DNA of 34,900 bases from an uncultured Bacteroidota bacterium (GTDB lineage Bacteria > Bacteroidota > Bacteroidia > Chitinophagales > Chitinophagaceae), in assembly GCA_903903635.1 (NCBI GenBank), contig CAIUZK010000181.1, forward strand, positions 1 through 34,900, read 5' to 3'. Position numbers and translations under genes: made by a program. Shown in pieces: positions 23,337 to 32,712 of the stretch (position 1 is the first letter of the stretch; every line of letters starts with the position of its first letter). A model generated the notes under the pieces. The model ran no database searches. It saw only the letters and a list, made by a program, of their open reading frames with translations, and had not been told where the DNA came from.

Positions 23337-26300
23337 ATGTATTTAAATGGTACAAAATGCTGTTTTCTTGTATTATGTTGTATCCTGTCCCTTTCAGTAA
23401 CAGCAAAAGACAAACAACAAACTACTGAAACCGGTGGATTGAGGAAACCGCTTTGCTTTATTGAAAACAAGGGCCAGATTCTGGATCAGAACAATAATAC
23501 CAGGCACGACGTCCAGTATAAATTATCGGCCCCGGGCATGAACCTCTTTGTAGGCAATGGCCAACTGCACTATCAGTTCAGAAAAAATGAAGGTTCAGGT
23601 ACAGATTTGTCTTTCTACCGCATGGATGTCACACTCCTCGGTGCCAATAAAATGGCTATGGTTGAAGCCTCTGAAAAACAGGAATATTACGAAAATTATT
23701 ACTTGTCTTATGCCGCTAAAGAAGGCGTTTCAGCCAGTTCTTACAATAAGATAACCTACAAAAATGTATACCCTTCCATCGACTGGGTTATCTATGTTAA
23801 AGACAGCAAGGTGGAGTACGACTTTGTGGTTCGTCCGGGCGGCAATGTTAATGATATTAAGGTGGCTTATGGTGGCGCAACAAATTTGCAGATCAGCAAG
23901 GATGGCGGTCTTGTTGCCACTACCCCAATGGGAAAGATCGAAGAAAAAACGCCTTATGCATATGAAACCCTTACTGGTAAGGCAGTTGCTTCATCTTTTA
24001 AACTCAACAAAAACATTGTTAGTTTCGAAACCGGAAATTATACCGGTTCTGTTACTATCGATCCATATCTTTCCTGGAGCACTTACTATGGTGGCGCCGG
24101 CCAGGATGTGGTTACGGCTATCCAGGAAGATGCAAACAGTGTATCCTATGTATGTGGCTTTACTTCCAGCAATGCAGGCATCGCAACTGTAGGCGCTTTC
24201 AAAACAGCAAATGCCGGTGGCGCTTATGATATGTTTATGGCTAAATATTCGGCTGCAGGGGCGCTTCAATACGCTACCTACTTCGGTGGCGCCAATTCGG
24301 ATCAGGCTAATTGCATTGCGCTCGATAATGCAGGTGGAGGTACCAATATATATGTCGCAGGAAATACCAACTCACCCCAGACCGGCCCCAATTCATTTTC
24401 TACCTTTGGTGCTTACCACGGCAATAACAATGGCGCTTTCGATGGCTTCATTATTAAATTCAATAATGCCGGAACCCGCACCTGGAGCACTTTCTGGGGT
24501 GGTGCAGGCAACGATTACATCAATGGCATTGCTGTTGATGCCGCAGGAACCAGTGTTTATGTTACAGGTCAAACTTCGTCTGCTACACAGGTTGCAACTG
24601 CCGGCGCTTATCAAACTGCGCTTAGCGGTTCAAAGGACGCTTTCATTTCAAAATTCTCATCAGCAGGCAACATTCAATGGTCTACCTATTACGGTGGTTC
24701 TGCTCAGGATTCCGGTATTGGCATCGCCTGCGACCCATTGGGTAATGTGAATATTATCGGTACCACAAGCAGTGCCGGCGGCATGTTTACAGCCGGCGCT
24801 TATAAAACAACTATCAGCGGACCAACCGATGCGTTCCTGGCACACTTCAGCACTGCCGGTGCACGCCTTTGGGCAACTTATTATGGGGGCACCGGCAATG
24901 AGCAGGGCAACGCTGTTGCTTGCGATGGTCTGGGAAACATTGCCATTGTCGGAAATACGACAAGCCCCAACAATATTGCTTCAGCCAGGGCTTTCCAATC
25001 AACCTATGGTGGCATTCAGGATGCATTCATTGGCTATTTTTCAAATAACGGTACATTCCAGTGGGGATCTTATTTCGGCGGTCCGGCTATTGATTATGGA
25101 CAGGCAGTATGCTTCGACCTCAATAAAAATATTGTAGTGGGTGGTGGTACATTCAGCACTTCTGGTATTGCAACAACCAACAGCACGCAGGCTGCTTTGG
25201 GTGGCGATTACGATGCTTACCTTGTCAAAATTAACCCTCTTGGTCAGTTGCTCTGGAATACCTATTTCGGTGGTTTGTTTTATGATTATGCCAACGGTGT
25301 TGCATGCGATCCCTTAGGCCGGTTGACTGTCGCAGGATACACCAGCAGCGCCGGTAATTATGGTTCTGGCGGACTTTCTACCGTTGGCGCACAGCAGGTG
25401 GCCAACTCAGGTGGCATTTATGATGGATTTGTTGCGAAATACAAAGTCGATACATTTGTTATTATCCCTCAGCCTTATACCGATACTATTGTCTGCAGCG
25501 GGGGCTCGCTCAACGTTAATTATACGGTTTTTCCTGCAGGAGCCAGCTTCGCTCCGGGCAATGTATTCACTGTTCAGATGTCAAACAGTTCAGGTAGTTT
25601 TGCAGCCCCGGTTACTATAGGTACTATTGCGGCAACTGCTTCCGGATCCGTTCCCTGTACATTACCGGCCGTAGGGCCAGGTACAGGTTACCGTATCCGT
25701 ATTCTTGCCAGCAATCCGGGTTTTGTTTCTCCCGATGATTATCTTAATATCCAGATAGTATCATCCATGGTTGCTTCTACTGCTACTTCTAATACTCCGG
25801 TTTGCGTTGGTGGTACTATCAACCTGTTTGATACGGCTCCTTATGTTGTTTCAAGCTGGAGCTGGTCAGGCCCTAACAGTTTTTCTTCTACTTTACAGAA
25901 TCCCACTATTGGTGGTGTAATCCTTGCTGCGGCAGGCATCTACTCTGTTACGGCTGTTCACAATGGTTGCCCTGGTATCACTTCAACCACCGATGTAGTT
26001 GTTAACAATACTATACCTCCTACTCCTTCGGTAGGATTCAGTGCAGCCTGCCTTGGCAGTACATTATCACTCACCGCCTCTCCCGACACAACAGCACCCG
26101 GCATTACCTGGAGCTGGACTGGTCCTGCTGGCTTTACTTCTACACTGCAGAATCCTGTAATTACTGGCGTAACAGCCGCAAATGCCGGCACCTATTATGT
26201 GTCCGATAATCTTGCAGGTTGTACATCTGCGCAACGCTCCGATGTGGTACTGGTACACCCTACTATACCTGTTGCCACTACAGTCACTGCAAGCCCTGGG

Positions 26301-27116
26301 TATACTCCTGCTACCGGTGGCGATACTATCTGCTTTGGTACAATGGTTAATTTCACTTCGTCTGTTCTTAATGGCGGTACAGCTCCTGCATACCAGTGGT
26401 ATACAGGTTCTTCCCCTGTGGTTGGTGCCATAAGCAGTACATGGTCCACGGCCACTCTTACCGACGGTCAGGTCGTTTATTGCGTTGTCAACAGCAATGT
26501 TGTTTGCCCGCTGCCGGCCAACGATACCAGCAATAAGGTAAAAATGAATGTAATCGCAAATACTCCGCTTGTTTACATCTCTGCTTCACCGGGTTTGCAT
26601 GTTACACCAGGCAGCACCGTAACATTTACATCTACTGTTTACGGTGCAGGCACCGGCCCTAAATACCAGTGGAAAAAGAACAATGTAGCAGTAGCCGGCG
26701 CAACAAATACTACGTTTGTTCTTCCCGCTGTTAACGCTCCCGATACCATTACGCTTACTGTTACCAGCACCATGTTGTGCCCCGTGCCTGATTCTGTTGC
26801 TACCAGCAATATGCTGATAGCCGAAAGTAATGTTGGCGTAACCAGCATCTCTGCAGCGCTATCTGCAATTGGCCTGTTCCCTAACCCTAATTCCGGCACT
26901 TTTACGCTCAGGGGATCGGTTCAGAATAGCCAGGATGTATCTTATGAGGTTACCAATCTGCTCGGTCAGGTGATCAGCAAAGGTGACATCGCAGTAAATC
27001 AAAATGAACTGAATAAAACCATTGAATTAAACAATATCGCTGATGGAATTTATATTATCCACCTGAGCCAGGCCGGCCAGGATAAAGCTTTCAGATTCCG
27101 GATTCAAAGGCAATAA
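23337..27116 (+). CDS. Large secreted SBBP beta-propeller / Ig-like protein with T9SS sorting domain
   Basis: This 1259-residue protein has a signal peptide (cleavage near SVTAKD, about residue 23) and an N-terminal DUF7948-like region at about 35-245 (FIENKGQI, YKNVYPSIDWVIY, YDFVVRPGG). Seven SBBP repeats follow at about 247, 312, 383, 448, 512, 576 and 640, each opening with W-x-T-Y-x-G-G and spaced 64-71 residues: one complete seven-bladed propeller. Residues 715-1175 are Ig-like/PKD-like modules rich in Thr, Ser and Pro with paired Cys. The tail is T9SS type A (LFPNPNSGTFTL, VTNLLGQVISKG, DGIYIIHLS). Such proteins are surface or matrix components, possibly adhesins; the binding partner is unknown. 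A possible -7 box TTACTTTG (7 of 8) is at 23295-23302. Confidence 0.88.
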   Translation: MYLNGTKCCFLVLCCILSLSVTAKDKQQTTETGGLRKPLCFIENKGQILDQNNNTRHDVQYKLSAPGMNLFVGNGQLHYQFRKNEGSGTDLSFYRMDVTLLGANKMAMVEASEKQEYYENYYLSYAAKEGVSASSYNKITYKNVYPSIDWVIYVKDSKVEYDFVVRPGGNVNDIKVAYGGATNLQISKDGGLVATTPMGKIEEKTPYAYETLTGKAVASSFKLNKNIVSFETGNYTGSVTIDPYLSWSTYYGGAGQDVVTAIQEDANSVSYVCGFTSSNAGIATVGAFKTANAGGAYDMFMAKYSAAGALQYATYFGGANSDQANCIALDNAGGGTNIYVAGNTNSPQTGPNSFSTFGAYHGNNNGAFDGFIIKFNNAGTRTWSTFWGGAGNDYINGIAVDAAGTSVYVTGQTSSATQVATAGAYQTALSGSKDAFISKFSSAGNIQWSTYYGGSAQDSGIGIACDPLGNVNIIGTTSSAGGMFTAGAYKTTISGPTDAFLAHFSTAGARLWATYYGGTGNEQGNAVACDGLGNIAIVGNTTSPNNIASARAFQSTYGGIQDAFIGYFSNNGTFQWGSYFGGPAIDYGQAVCFDLNKNIVVGGGTFSTSGIATTNSTQAALGGDYDAYLVKINPLGQLLWNTYFGGLFYDYANGVACDPLGRLTVAGYTSSAGNYGSGGLSTVGAQQVANSGGIYDGFVAKYKVDTFVIIPQPYTDTIVCSGGSLNVNYTVFPAGASFAPGNVFTVQMSNSSGSFAAPVTIGTIAATASGSVPCTLPAVGPGTGYRIRILASNPGFVSPDDYLNIQIVSSMVASTATSNTPVCVGGTINLFDTAPYVVSSWSWSGPNSFSSTLQNPTIGGVILAAAGIYSVTAVHNGCPGITSTTDVVVNNTIPPTPSVGFSAACLGSTLSLTASPDTTAPGITWSWTGPAGFTSTLQNPVITGVTAANAGTYYVSDNLAGCTSAQRSDVVLVHPTIPVATTVTASPGYTPATGGDTICFGTMVNFTSSVLNGGTAPAYQWYTGSSPVVGAISSTWSTATLTDGQVVYCVVNSNVVCPLPANDTSNKVKMNVIANTPLVYISASPGLHVTPGSTVTFTSTVYGAGTGPKYQWKKNNVAVAGATNTTFVLPAVNAPDTITLTVTSTMLCPVPDSVATSNMLIAESNVGVTSISAALSAIGLFPNPNSGTFTLRGSVQNSQDVSYEVTNLLGQVISKGDIAVNQNELNKTIELNNIADGIYIIHLSQAGQDKAFRFRIQRQ

Positions 27117-27139
27117 TATTTAGATGTACTTTTTTAGTG

Positions 27140-27171
27140 AGACCCTGGCTTCCGCCGGGGTCTTTCTTTTT
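27140..27171 (+). terminator. Rho-independent terminator after the SBBP gene
   Basis: AGACCCTGGC pairs with GCCGGGGTCT through one T-G wobble around a TTCC loop, followed by TTCTTTTT. It begins 24 bases after the stop codon at 27116. The rest of the 284-base gap to 27400 shows nothing I can identify. Confidence 0.85.
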
Positions 27172-27400
27172 AAATAATCTGAATGGAAAAAATTCTTCCA
27201 AAGCGGATCAAGTATCACCCAAAAATAAAAGGCATAAAAATTCCCACCACCTTTAGTCATGGAACTAAAGAAGCAGAAAATATTAACTCAACGACAACCA
27301 GGAAAAATATCGGGGAAGGATGGATGATTTATTAAGCACTAAACAAAATAGGGAAAACACTACACTATCATCAAATGGCAGAAAAGAAGAAATAGCATAA

Positions 27401-27808
27401 TTATACAGTCCTGTAACTATTAACATTGATTCTCTTTGTTACAATTTTACCTACAGCGCTACGAATCATCTCCAGGTCATTATCGCCTTTAATGATGTAA
27501 TCAGATACGCCATGTTTTAGCGCTTCCAATACCATTTGCTTACCTTTGGGGCACGAAATAATAAGAATATGTACTTCAGGATTCAATAATTTCATTTTCT
27601 TAACCATCTCCAGTCCATCATGGGGATGCAAATCAAAATCCATGAAAATGATATCTGGCTCCAGGTCCATTTTGTTGAAGCAATCCTCCGATGACTCCAT
27701 CAGCACAAAATTTTTGTACCCTAGATTAAGTAGGTACTGCTGATAGAGCATTCTGGAGAATGCATCTTTGAAAACAATAAAGAATTTTAGATCCTTCGCC
27801 TTAGTCAT
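27401..27808 (-). CDS. Single-domain response regulator (receiver only)
   Basis: This 135-residue protein consists of one receiver domain without an output domain. The phospho-acceptor is Asp57 in IIFMDFDLHPHDG. The switch Ser85 (IIISC region) and Lys107 (YIIKGDND) are present. The acidic pair that binds magnesium is reduced: where the neighbour has E-D-D, this has F-K-D (residues 13-15). It may therefore be phosphorylated poorly or act as a pseudo-receiver. It resembles the receiver of the divergent NtrC-type regulator (KK-K-x-x-NP, SDY-IK-DN). I chose ATG at 27808; a TTG 21 codons upstream would add an unrelated tail. Single-domain receivers often act as phosphate sinks or bind partner proteins. 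Confidence 0.82.
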   Translation of the reverse strand: MTKAKDLKFFIVFKDAFSRMLYQQYLLNLGYKNFVLMESSEDCFNKMDLEPDIIFMDFDLHPHDGLEMVKKMKLLNPEVHILIISCPKGKQMVLEALKHGVSDYIIKGDNDLEMIRSAVGKIVTKRINVNSYRTV

Positions 27809-27901
27809 TACTTTTATTTCAAAACTTCTATAACCAATTTCATGCCATGTACCTAAAAAATTGAAAAACAATTTTTTAAATATCTTAAATTATTTTACGT
27901 A

Positions 27902-27936
27902 TCCGAATAATGGAATTTTTTTTCCGAAATACGGAA
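27902..27936. promoter_or_regulatory. Twin palindromic operator-like sites upstream of the NtrC-type gene
   Basis: TCCGAATAATGGAA (27902-27915) and TCCGAAATACGGAA (27923-27936) agree at 11 of 14 positions. They start 21 bp apart, two helical turns. The second lies within a perfect inverted repeat, TTTTCCG and CGGAAAA around AAATA (27920-27938). They lie in the 227-bp divergent gap between the two response-regulator genes and are candidate binding sites for the NtrC-type protein. Confidence 0.45.
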
Positions 27937-27984
27937 AATACATCCCGCATAAATGGCGATCTCAGCTTAACAAATTATAAAATT

Positions 27985-27992
27985 TAATTTTG
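27985..27992 (+). promoter_or_regulatory. Candidate -7 element for the NtrC-type regulator operon
   Basis: TAATTTTG matches TAnnTTTG exactly, 43 bases before the start codon at 28036 and 49 bases after the second operator-like site. No TTG is found at the normal -33 distance, which would suit an activated promoter. No sigma-54 -24/-12 pair (GG-N10-GC) is visible. Confidence 0.35.
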
Positions 27993-28035
27993 ATAACTGG
28001 ATTATTTTGGTATTTTTATAGAAAAATTCCACCAC

Positions 28036-29388
28036 ATGGGACAATTCCGTATTTTTATAGTTGAAGATGATCCTTGGTATGGAGAGATATTAGAATATCA
28101 TCTGGCCCACAACCCCGACCATGAAATTTATAGATATACTACAGGTAAGGACTGCATTGCCAACCTTTCCAAAAAACCAGGACTGATCAGCATTGATTAT
28201 TCGCTGCCGGATACCAATGGCATGGAATTGCTGAAGAAAATCAAACAGTACAATCCCGATATTCCTGTTATTGTTATCAGCGGTCAGGAAAATGTAAGTA
28301 CTGCGATTGACCTGCTCAAAAAAGGCGCATCCGATTATTTTATAAAAGATGATAATACAAAAGAACTCTTATGGAATGCGGTTACCCGAATCAAGGAACA
28401 CAAATCTCTTGTAAAGGAAGTCGCTGATCTGAAGGAGGAACTGGGACAAAAATACGACTTCAACAAGGCTATCAAAGGCAACAGCCCTCCCCTGGTAAAG
28501 ATATTTGCCCTGCTGGAAAAAGCATCACGTACAAATATCAATGTTTCTATTACGGGTGAAACCGGCACAGGTAAGGAGGTTATTGCCAAAGCTATACATT
28601 ACAGCTCCGACCGGAAAAAGAGACCTTTCGTGGCTGTAAACATGACCGCGATTCCACGCGAGCTTATTGAAAGCGAGCTGTTCGGTCATGAAAAAGGATC
28701 TTTTACAGGCGCACTTTCCCGGAAAATAGGAAAATTTGAAGAAGCCAATAAAGGCACAATTTTTCTTGATGAGATAGCCGAACTGGATCTTAGCCTGCAA
28801 AGCAAAATTCTTCGTGTACTGCAGGAACGTGAACTGATTAGAGTGGGCGGCAATGAAAAAGTTGCACTCGACTGCCGCCTTATTGTGGCTACACATAAAA
28901 ATCTGTTGGAAGAAGTTAGAAAAGGTAATTTCAGAGAAGATCTTTTTTACCGCATTATGGGTCTGCCCATAGATCTTCCACCACTGAGAGACAGAGATAA
29001 CGATATTCTGTTGCTGGCTAAATATTTCCTCGAAGAGTTTTGCAAAAGCAACAAACTCGGCCCGATTAACATTTCGCCTGATGCAAAAGATAAATTGATG
29101 AAATATAAGTATCCCGGAAACGTGCGCGAACTAAAAGCTGTGATAGATCTGGCGGCAGTAATGTGCGACGGACAAAGCATAATGGACAACGACATATATT
29201 TCGCCTCTGCAGGCAACAATGATATTTCTGTTGACCAGGAAAAAACACTCAAAGAATATAACTCCGACATAATTAAGCACTTCCTCAAAAAGTATGATAA
29301 TAATGTTGTGAAAGTTGCTGACAAACTGGATATTGGCAAATCAACCATTTACAAAATGATTCAGACCAACGAGATAACCCTGAATTAG
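28036..29388 (+). CDS. NtrC-family sigma-54-dependent response regulator
   Basis: This 450-residue protein has three domains. The receiver (1-120) has the acidic residues in VEDD, Asp54 as phospho-acceptor (SIDYSLPDTNG), Ser82 and Lys104. The AAA+ domain (about 146-385) has Walker A GETGTGK at 174-180, the sigma-54 contact loop GSFTGA at 221-226 and Walker B TIFLDEI at 241-247. The C-terminal Fis-type helix-turn-helix (about 420-446) is NNVVKVADKLDIGKSTIYKM. When phosphorylated, such proteins form hexamers and open sigma-54 promoters; targets are not shown here. The hybrid kinase gene follows after eight bases, so the pair forms a two-component operon. ATG 28036 matches the normal receiver start. 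Confidence 0.95.
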   Translation: MGQFRIFIVEDDPWYGEILEYHLAHNPDHEIYRYTTGKDCIANLSKKPGLISIDYSLPDTNGMELLKKIKQYNPDIPVIVISGQENVSTAIDLLKKGASDYFIKDDNTKELLWNAVTRIKEHKSLVKEVADLKEELGQKYDFNKAIKGNSPPLVKIFALLEKASRTNINVSITGETGTGKEVIAKAIHYSSDRKKRPFVAVNMTAIPRELIESELFGHEKGSFTGALSRKIGKFEEANKGTIFLDEIAELDLSLQSKILRVLQERELIRVGGNEKVALDCRLIVATHKNLLEEVRKGNFREDLFYRIMGLPIDLPPLRDRDNDILLLAKYFLEEFCKSNKLGPINISPDAKDKLMKYKYPGNVRELKAVIDLAAVMCDGQSIMDNDIYFASAGNNDISVDQEKTLKEYNSDIIKHFLKKYDNNVVKVADKLDIGKSTIYKMIQTNEITLN

Positions 29389-29396
29389 ACCATATC

Positions 29397-32300
29397 ATGA
29401 GTAGTGAAGACCTGCAAAAAGAACTGGAAAAAGAAAAAACAGCCCGTCTGGCTGCTGAAAAAAGAATTGCCGGTCTTGAGCAGCAGATAGCCATCTTAAA
29501 TGCCGTCCCTGAGCAAATCAATAAGCACAATCTCTCTGTTGTAAATGACAATACCAGGCTGACACAACTGATCGCTTGTTTGCACAACGGTATATTGGTA
29601 GTAGACGAAAACAAAAAAATAGTTATCGTCAACGATGCATTCTGTAACTCTTTTAATCTGGATACCACTCCGCAAGAACTTATTGGCAGAGAGCGCAAAG
29701 TTGTTGATAAAGATTTAAGAAAATTGTTCAAAAACCCAGATCAATACGATACTATAATTAAGGACGTAATTAAAACCAGAGAGCCCCTGCTGAATGAAGA
29801 TCTGGAATTGATAACAGGTAGCATATTCTCATTTGATTACATACCCTTGTTTTCATCAGGATTATACAAAGGTTATTTGTGGAAATTCACCAACATTACC
29901 CGGAATAAAACTATTGAAACGACTTTTGAGTCTCAGCGGAATTTCTACGAACAAATACTCAACAACACTCCCGCCGACATAATAGTTTGCACTTCCGATT
30001 ACCGCTATTTATACCTTAACCCATCCGCTGTCAATGATCCCGGCTTACGGAAGTGGATGATAGGCAAAACAGTTGAAGATTTTTATAATATTACAAACCG
30101 GCCTGTTGAAGAAGCTAAAAATCGCAGAGCATTTTTAAACAGCGTTAACAAGGCAAAAACTGTACTTGAAAGAGAAGAGAAATTCACAGATTCAGATGGC
30201 AACATACGCTACCATCTGCGCAAAATGTTCCCTGTGCTGGATAATCAGGGTGAAGTGGAAATGATAATTGGTTACGGGGTTGATATCACTGAGAGAAAAA
30301 AAATAGAAGAACAAATATATTTAAGCGAAAAAAGATACCGCGAAATATTCAATTACAGCCAGGCCTGGATTTGCACACACGATATGAATGGTTGCCTGCT
30401 TTCTGTCAACCCTTCTGCCTGCAAGATTTTGGGGTATCCCGAAAATGATCTGATTGGTTTACCGATTGAGCAGTTGATACCTGAACATCACCGCATCGAA
30501 TTTTCGCAGGTTTACCTCAACAAAATTATATCCCAGGGAAAGGCTGAGGGCATAATGAATATTCTGAACAAAGAAGGGAAAAGCAGCTACATACTTTACC
30601 AGAATTATCTTGTGAACGAATCAGACAATGAACCTTACGTCATTGGCTTTGCCCAGAATATTACCGGGCGTATTATTGCTGAGGAAGCATTGAAACGCAG
30701 CGAAGAAAAGTACAGGAGCATCATTGAGAATATGAACCTTGGTCTGATCGAGATCGATCTGGACGAGCGGATTATTTTTGCCAATCAACGCTTCTGTACC
30801 ATGAGTGGATACAATCTGGAAGAACTGACCAACAAGAAAGCAACTGACCTTTTCCTTCAGGGTGCCAGCCTCAAGAAAACCCGTCATCAGCTTATTAACA
30901 GAGGTTATGCCCTCAACTCCAGCTATGAGTTGGCCATACGCACCAAATCAGGTGAAGACAGGTGGTGGCTCACCAGTGCGACACCGGTGTCGGAAAATGA
31001 GGGCCTGGTTAAAGGCACAATAGGCATTCACCTTGATATTACTGAACAGAAAAGACTCGCCGAACAACTTAAGGAATCAAAACAAAAAACAGACAGACTC
31101 AGCAGGTCCAAGGATATTTTCCTCACCAACATGAGCCATGAGATCCGAACCCCGCTTAACGCAATTATGGGGCTCGGAAAACTTTTGGGAAAGGACGAAC
31201 TTACCTTACAGCAAAAAAAGTTTCTGGCGGGTATAGAAAGTGCTTCTGCCGGACTACTTGCCATCATCAACGATCTCCTTGATCTCTCCAAAATAGAGTC
31301 CGGAAAGATCACTATCGAGTCTATAAGTTTCAATCTGGAAATGATCATCAACCAGGCTATCGATATACTTACTTATAAGGCTGAAGAAAAGGGGTTGAAG
31401 ATCGCAGCAAAAACAGATAATAAGATTGCACCTGTGCTTATGGGCGACCCTTACAGGGTTAATCAGGTATTTATGAATATACTCAGTAACGCCATTAAGT
31501 TTACTGAGAAAGGATCCGTAAGTCTGGAAGCTGTATTACAAGAGAAGGAGCCGGGAAAACAATATGTACAGGTAAAAATACAGGATACTGGTATCGGCAT
31601 AAAACCGGAATATCTCGATAAACTGTTCGACAAATTCACACAGGAAGATGAAACCGTTGTGCGCAAATTTGGAGGCACAGGGCTGGGTATGAATATCACC
31701 AGGCAATTAATGAAACTCATGGGTGGATCTATTGAGGTTACCAGCGAAAAAAATAAGGGAACCACGGTGATTCTGAATTTTTATTTCGGGGTTGGTTCAT
31801 CAAGGGTCATTGAAAAGAAAAACACAATCAGAAATGATACCAGCCAGATAATGGATAAAAAGGTGCTGCTGGTTGAAGATAATAACCTGAACCGCCTTCT
31901 GGCCAACACTATCCTTACCGGCTATGGAGCCCTGGTAACGGAAGCCGAAAACGGCGCTGAAGCTATAGAACTAATGTCGAAAAATGATTACGACATTGTT
32001 TTAATGGATATTCAGATGCCCGTTATGGATGGCATCGAAGCGACCAGGATTATAAGAATGAAGATTAATGCCACTGTTCCTGTATTAGCCCTTACCGCCA
32101 ACACCGTAAGGGGTAAAGAAGAACAATACCTTGCATGGGGCATGAACGATATTATTGTAAAACCTTACACCGAAGTCAACCTTGTAAATCCGGTAGCAAA
32201 ATGGCTGAATAAGAAAGCGCCGGTAATGCCTGTAGACCGGTCTATAAAAACAGAAAGAAGCATGGATCACAGCAAGCCGGAAAAACAAACAAAAACAAAA

Positions 32301-32699
32301 ACAAAAACAGAAACAACCAAACCAACCATTATGCCCGCCACCAATGTAAACATTAATATCCCCGAAGGCAGACTATACGATATCGGTAAACTGTTGAACA
32401 TCGCTAACAACGACAATACTTTTATCAATAAAATGATGATGCTATTTATTTCTGAGACTACCGGCGGTCTTGCCAAAATAAATGAAGGCTATAATAACGG
32501 CGACCTGAAAACCGTGAAGTACTATGCCCACCGCATGAAACCTTCCATCTCCAACCTGAATATATCCATTTTGAAAGATGATATACTGGAGATCGAGTTC
32601 ATGGAGCAGAAATCAGAAGCTTTATCCGTTAAAATTGAAAAGCTAAACAAAGTCCTCGAAACTGTAATTAACCAGATCCGTTCAGACTATAAGCTCTAA
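29397..32699 (+). CDS. Cytoplasmic hybrid histidine kinase with PAS sensors, receiver and Hpt domain
   Basis: This 1100-residue protein begins with a short coiled coil (about 4-36). Four PAS-type sensors follow at about 55-170, 182-300, 311-428 and 435-550 (closing motifs FTNITRN, GVDITERK, AQNITGR, HLDITEQK). The kinase core has the H-box SHEIRTPLNA with His581, the N-box Asn698, DTGIGI at 730-735 and GGTGLGM at 759-765. A receiver with Asp871 (LMDIQMPVMDG) and Lys922 comes next, then a Lys-Thr-rich linker (about 963-976), then an Hpt domain with His1045 (YYAHRMK). No membrane segment is visible, so it should sense an intracellular signal. The domain set forms a full phosphorelay, probably ending at the NtrC-type regulator encoded just upstream. 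Confidence 0.93.
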   Translation: MSSEDLQKELEKEKTARLAAEKRIAGLEQQIAILNAVPEQINKHNLSVVNDNTRLTQLIACLHNGILVVDENKKIVIVNDAFCNSFNLDTTPQELIGRERKVVDKDLRKLFKNPDQYDTIIKDVIKTREPLLNEDLELITGSIFSFDYIPLFSSGLYKGYLWKFTNITRNKTIETTFESQRNFYEQILNNTPADIIVCTSDYRYLYLNPSAVNDPGLRKWMIGKTVEDFYNITNRPVEEAKNRRAFLNSVNKAKTVLEREEKFTDSDGNIRYHLRKMFPVLDNQGEVEMIIGYGVDITERKKIEEQIYLSEKRYREIFNYSQAWICTHDMNGCLLSVNPSACKILGYPENDLIGLPIEQLIPEHHRIEFSQVYLNKIISQGKAEGIMNILNKEGKSSYILYQNYLVNESDNEPYVIGFAQNITGRIIAEEALKRSEEKYRSIIENMNLGLIEIDLDERIIFANQRFCTMSGYNLEELTNKKATDLFLQGASLKKTRHQLINRGYALNSSYELAIRTKSGEDRWWLTSATPVSENEGLVKGTIGIHLDITEQKRLAEQLKESKQKTDRLSRSKDIFLTNMSHEIRTPLNAIMGLGKLLGKDELTLQQKKFLAGIESASAGLLAIINDLLDLSKIESGKITIESISFNLEMIINQAIDILTYKAEEKGLKIAAKTDNKIAPVLMGDPYRVNQVFMNILSNAIKFTEKGSVSLEAVLQEKEPGKQYVQVKIQDTGIGIKPEYLDKLFDKFTQEDETVVRKFGGTGLGMNITRQLMKLMGGSIEVTSEKNKGTTVILNFYFGVGSSRVIEKKNTIRNDTSQIMDKKVLLVEDNNLNRLLANTILTGYGALVTEAENGAEAIELMSKNDYDIVLMDIQMPVMDGIEATRIIRMKINATVPVLALTANTVRGKEEQYLAWGMNDIIVKPYTEVNLVNPVAKWLNKKAPVMPVDRSIKTERSMDHSKPEKQTKTKTKTETTKPTIMPATNVNINIPEGRLYDIGKLLNIANNDNTFINKMMMLFISETTGGLAKINEGYNNGDLKTVKYYAHRMKPSISNLNISILKDDILEIEFMEQKSEALSVKIEKLNKVLETVINQIRSDYKL
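32281..32312. repeat. AAAAAC hexanucleotide run inside the kinase gene
   Basis: Several AAAAAC or AAAC units in a row encode alternating Lys-Thr residues in the linker between the receiver and Hpt domains. The six-base unit equals two codons, so slippage would alter linker length without breaking the frame. Confidence 0.5.
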
Positions 32700-32712
32700 C
32701 CCAAAATCCAAC

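Noticed and set aside
27960-28035. Sigma-54 promoter upstream of the NtrC-type gene
   Set aside because: ACTGGATTATTTTGG has a GG but no GC twelve bases on; the exact TAnnTTTG box nearby is the better candidate.
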